From positions 124,001-188,000 of the forward strand of contig OZ252015.1 in the NCBI GenBank assembly GCA_965247525.1: DNA of 64,000 nt, given 5' to 3'. The translations under genes were made by a program, and so were the position numbers. Under the pieces are notes generated by a model, which searched no databases, was not told the DNA's origin, and saw only the letters and a list, made by a program, of their open reading frames with translations. The stretch comes from JAZKID01 sp965247525. Lineage in GTDB: Bacteria; Pseudomonadota; Alphaproteobacteria; Rhizobiales; UBA4765. Positions 62,766-64,000 of the stretch are shown piece after piece; within the stretch, counting starts at the first letter, position 1, and every line of letters begins with the position of its first letter.

Positions 62766-64000
62766 TCAGCTGGCCTGTTTTGCCGCAGTTTGCAGGGTTT
62801 TTACATTTTGTCCGTCGTTTTTTTGCGAACCGGCCATCAGCTCTGCCACCAACTGGCTTAAATCTTCAATCGCCATCAATGACAGCGATGTCTTTCCAGC
62901 GTCGGCGGCGTTGGCTTTGGGAAGAAAAATGTTCGCGAAACCCAAGCGCTCCGCCTCGCGGATGCGCAAGGACGCATTGTTGACGGCGCGCACCGCACCC
63001 GTGAGACCAACCTCGCCAAAAAACACTGATTCTTTTGGCAGGGATTTTCCCGTGAGAGATGAGAGCAAAGCGGCCGCAACCGCAAGATCGGCGGCGGGCT
63101 CCGAAATGCGTAACCCCCCGGCGATTGTCAGATAGACATCATTCATCGCAAATTTGACACCGCAACGCGCTTCGAGCACCGCCAGAACCATCGCCAGACG
63201 ATTGCCATCCCAGCCGACCACAGTGCGCCGCGGGTTGCTGAGCGAGGACGGCGCGACGAGCGCCTGAATATCCACAAGCACCGGGCGCGTGCCTTCCACG
63301 CCCGCAAACACCGCCGTGCCCGGCGCTCCGCTTTCGGAACGGTCAAGAAACAATTCGGATGGATTGGCCACTTCAGAGAGGCCAAGACCCGTCATTTCAA
63401 ACAGGCCAATTTCATCGGTCGCGCCGAAGCGGTTTTTGACCGCGCGCAAAATACGAAAACGATGGCCGCTATCGCCTTCAAAATACATGACGGCATCGAC
63501 CATATGCTCGACCACACGCGGCCCGGCAATCTGCCCGTCTTTTGTGACATGGCCAACGAAAATAAGCGCCGCGCCGGACTGTTTTGCAAAACGGATCAAT
63601 GATTGCGATGATGTGCGTACCTGAGAAACGGTTCCAGGCGCGCTTTCAATCTGTTCTGTCCACATGGTCTGAATCGAATCAATGATCACCAATTGCGGCG
63701 GTTTGCCCTGTTGTAAGGTTGCGAGAATATTCTCGACAGATGTCTCGGCCGCAAGATCGACAGGCGCATCAGCAAGGCCAAGCCGTTCGGCGCGCAAGCG
63801 GATCTGCGCAACGGCCTCTTCGCCAGAAATGTAAACAACGCGGTCGCCATTTCTGGCAATGCGCGCCGCGGCCTGAACCAGCAATGTCGATTTGCCGATG
63901 CCGGGATCGCCGCCGATTAATACTGCCGAGCCTTGAACGAAACCGCCACCGGTGACGCGGTCGAGCTCCGACATGCCGCTGACAAGGCGGGGCGGCGTAT
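62766..64000 (-). CDS. radA: DNA repair protein RadA (partial, 5' end outside window)
   Basis: RadA extends recombination branches during repair. At the right edge the frame continues upstream of an internal Met (TPPRLVSGMSELDRVTGG), so the N-terminal zinc finger and about 60-80 residues lie outside the window. Visible are Walker A GGDPGIGKST, the RadA motif KNRFGATDEIG and the Lon-like C-terminal part (GEVGLTGAVRAV). It ends at 62766. Adjacent to cvpA-purF, a common alphaproteobacterial order. Confidence 0.94.
   Translation of the reverse strand, partial: TPPRLVSGMSELDRVTGGGFVQGSAVLIGGDPGIGKSTLLVQAAARIARNGDRVVYISGEEAVAQIRLRAERLGLADAPVDLAAETSVENILATLQQGKPPQLVIIDSIQTMWTEQIESAPGTVSQVRTSSQSLIRFAKQSGAALIFVGHVTKDGQIAGPRVVEHMVDAVMYFEGDSGHRFRILRAVKNRFGATDEIGLFEMTGLGLSEVANPSELFLDRSESGAPGTAVFAGVEGTRPVLVDIQALVAPSSLSNPRRTVVGWDGNRLAMVLAVLEARCGVKFAMNDVYLTIAGGLRISEPAADLAVAAALLSSLTGKSLPKESVFFGEVGLTGAVRAVNNASLRIREAERLGFANIFLPKANAADAGKTSLSLMAIEDLSQLVAELMAGSQKNDGQNVKTLQTAAKQAS

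Overview
The window is a stretch of alphaproteobacterial chromosome. Several things point that way: a GTTC-N7-GTTC LexA box between uvrA and ssb, an IalB-family protein, a HisKA_2/HWE-type histidine kinase, SdhE next to Mfd, and PCu(A)C next to SCO1. The block order uvrA-ssb-gyrA-coaD-cyclophilins-queA-tgt, with recG-sdhE-mfd and guaB-rsmB-guaA, resembles Hyphomicrobiales (Rhizobiales) and neighbouring orders. The species cannot be named from the sequence. Most genes are housekeeping genes of moderate GC, separated by AT-richer accessory genes.

Layout. 1-15.2 kb: DNA repair and replication (uvrA, ssb, gyrA), coenzyme A synthesis (coaD), two cyclophilins flanking an M2 (ACE-like) peptidase, and the queuosine pair queA-tgt. 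Minus-strand accessory genes interrupt this plus-strand series: two neighbouring genes that share an almost identical 377-bp module but have different C-terminal halves, a 138-codon orphan, and a lysozyme-like protein after tgt. 15.2-21.3 kb: surface and secreted proteins, including an autotransporter-like protein with eleven Ig-like repeats. 21.37-26.68 kb: a small integrative element inserted in the 3' end of tRNA-Lys(TTT). It has 50-bp att repeats, paired 11-bp tandem sites near both ends, a tyrosine integrase, an AlpA-like regulator, several small DNA-binding-like genes, and a lipoprotein plus membrane protein as cargo.

26.9-43.9 kb: a SPOR protein, glmU-glmS (UDP-GlcNAc supply), recG divergent from sdhE-mfd, an oligopeptide-type solute-binding protein translationally coupled to a degenerate acyl-adenylate-forming enzyme, IalB, an orphan GAF histidine kinase, and a lipoprotein carrying an S74-type chaperone-like domain. 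44-47.9 kb: a copper-delivery group (SCO1, PCu(A)C, DUF2946-like), tRNA-Asn, alkaline phosphatase and tRNA-Gln. 48-64 kb: ppx/gppA and a TadG-like gene, then rlmE, guaB-rsmB-guaA (GMP synthesis), an NnrU-like gene, the envelope and ribosome genes YfgM-like/bamB/der, and on the minus strand an SDR, purF, cvpA and radA, which runs off the right edge.

The most unusual elements are the paired shared-module genes between ssb and gyrA, the tRNA-Lys island with its symmetric end sites, a Tgt lacking three of the four classical zinc ligands, an ANL-family protein with eroded nucleotide motifs, and a PurF lacking Fe-S ligands. All functions are assigned from recognisable motifs and gene order. No database search was run.
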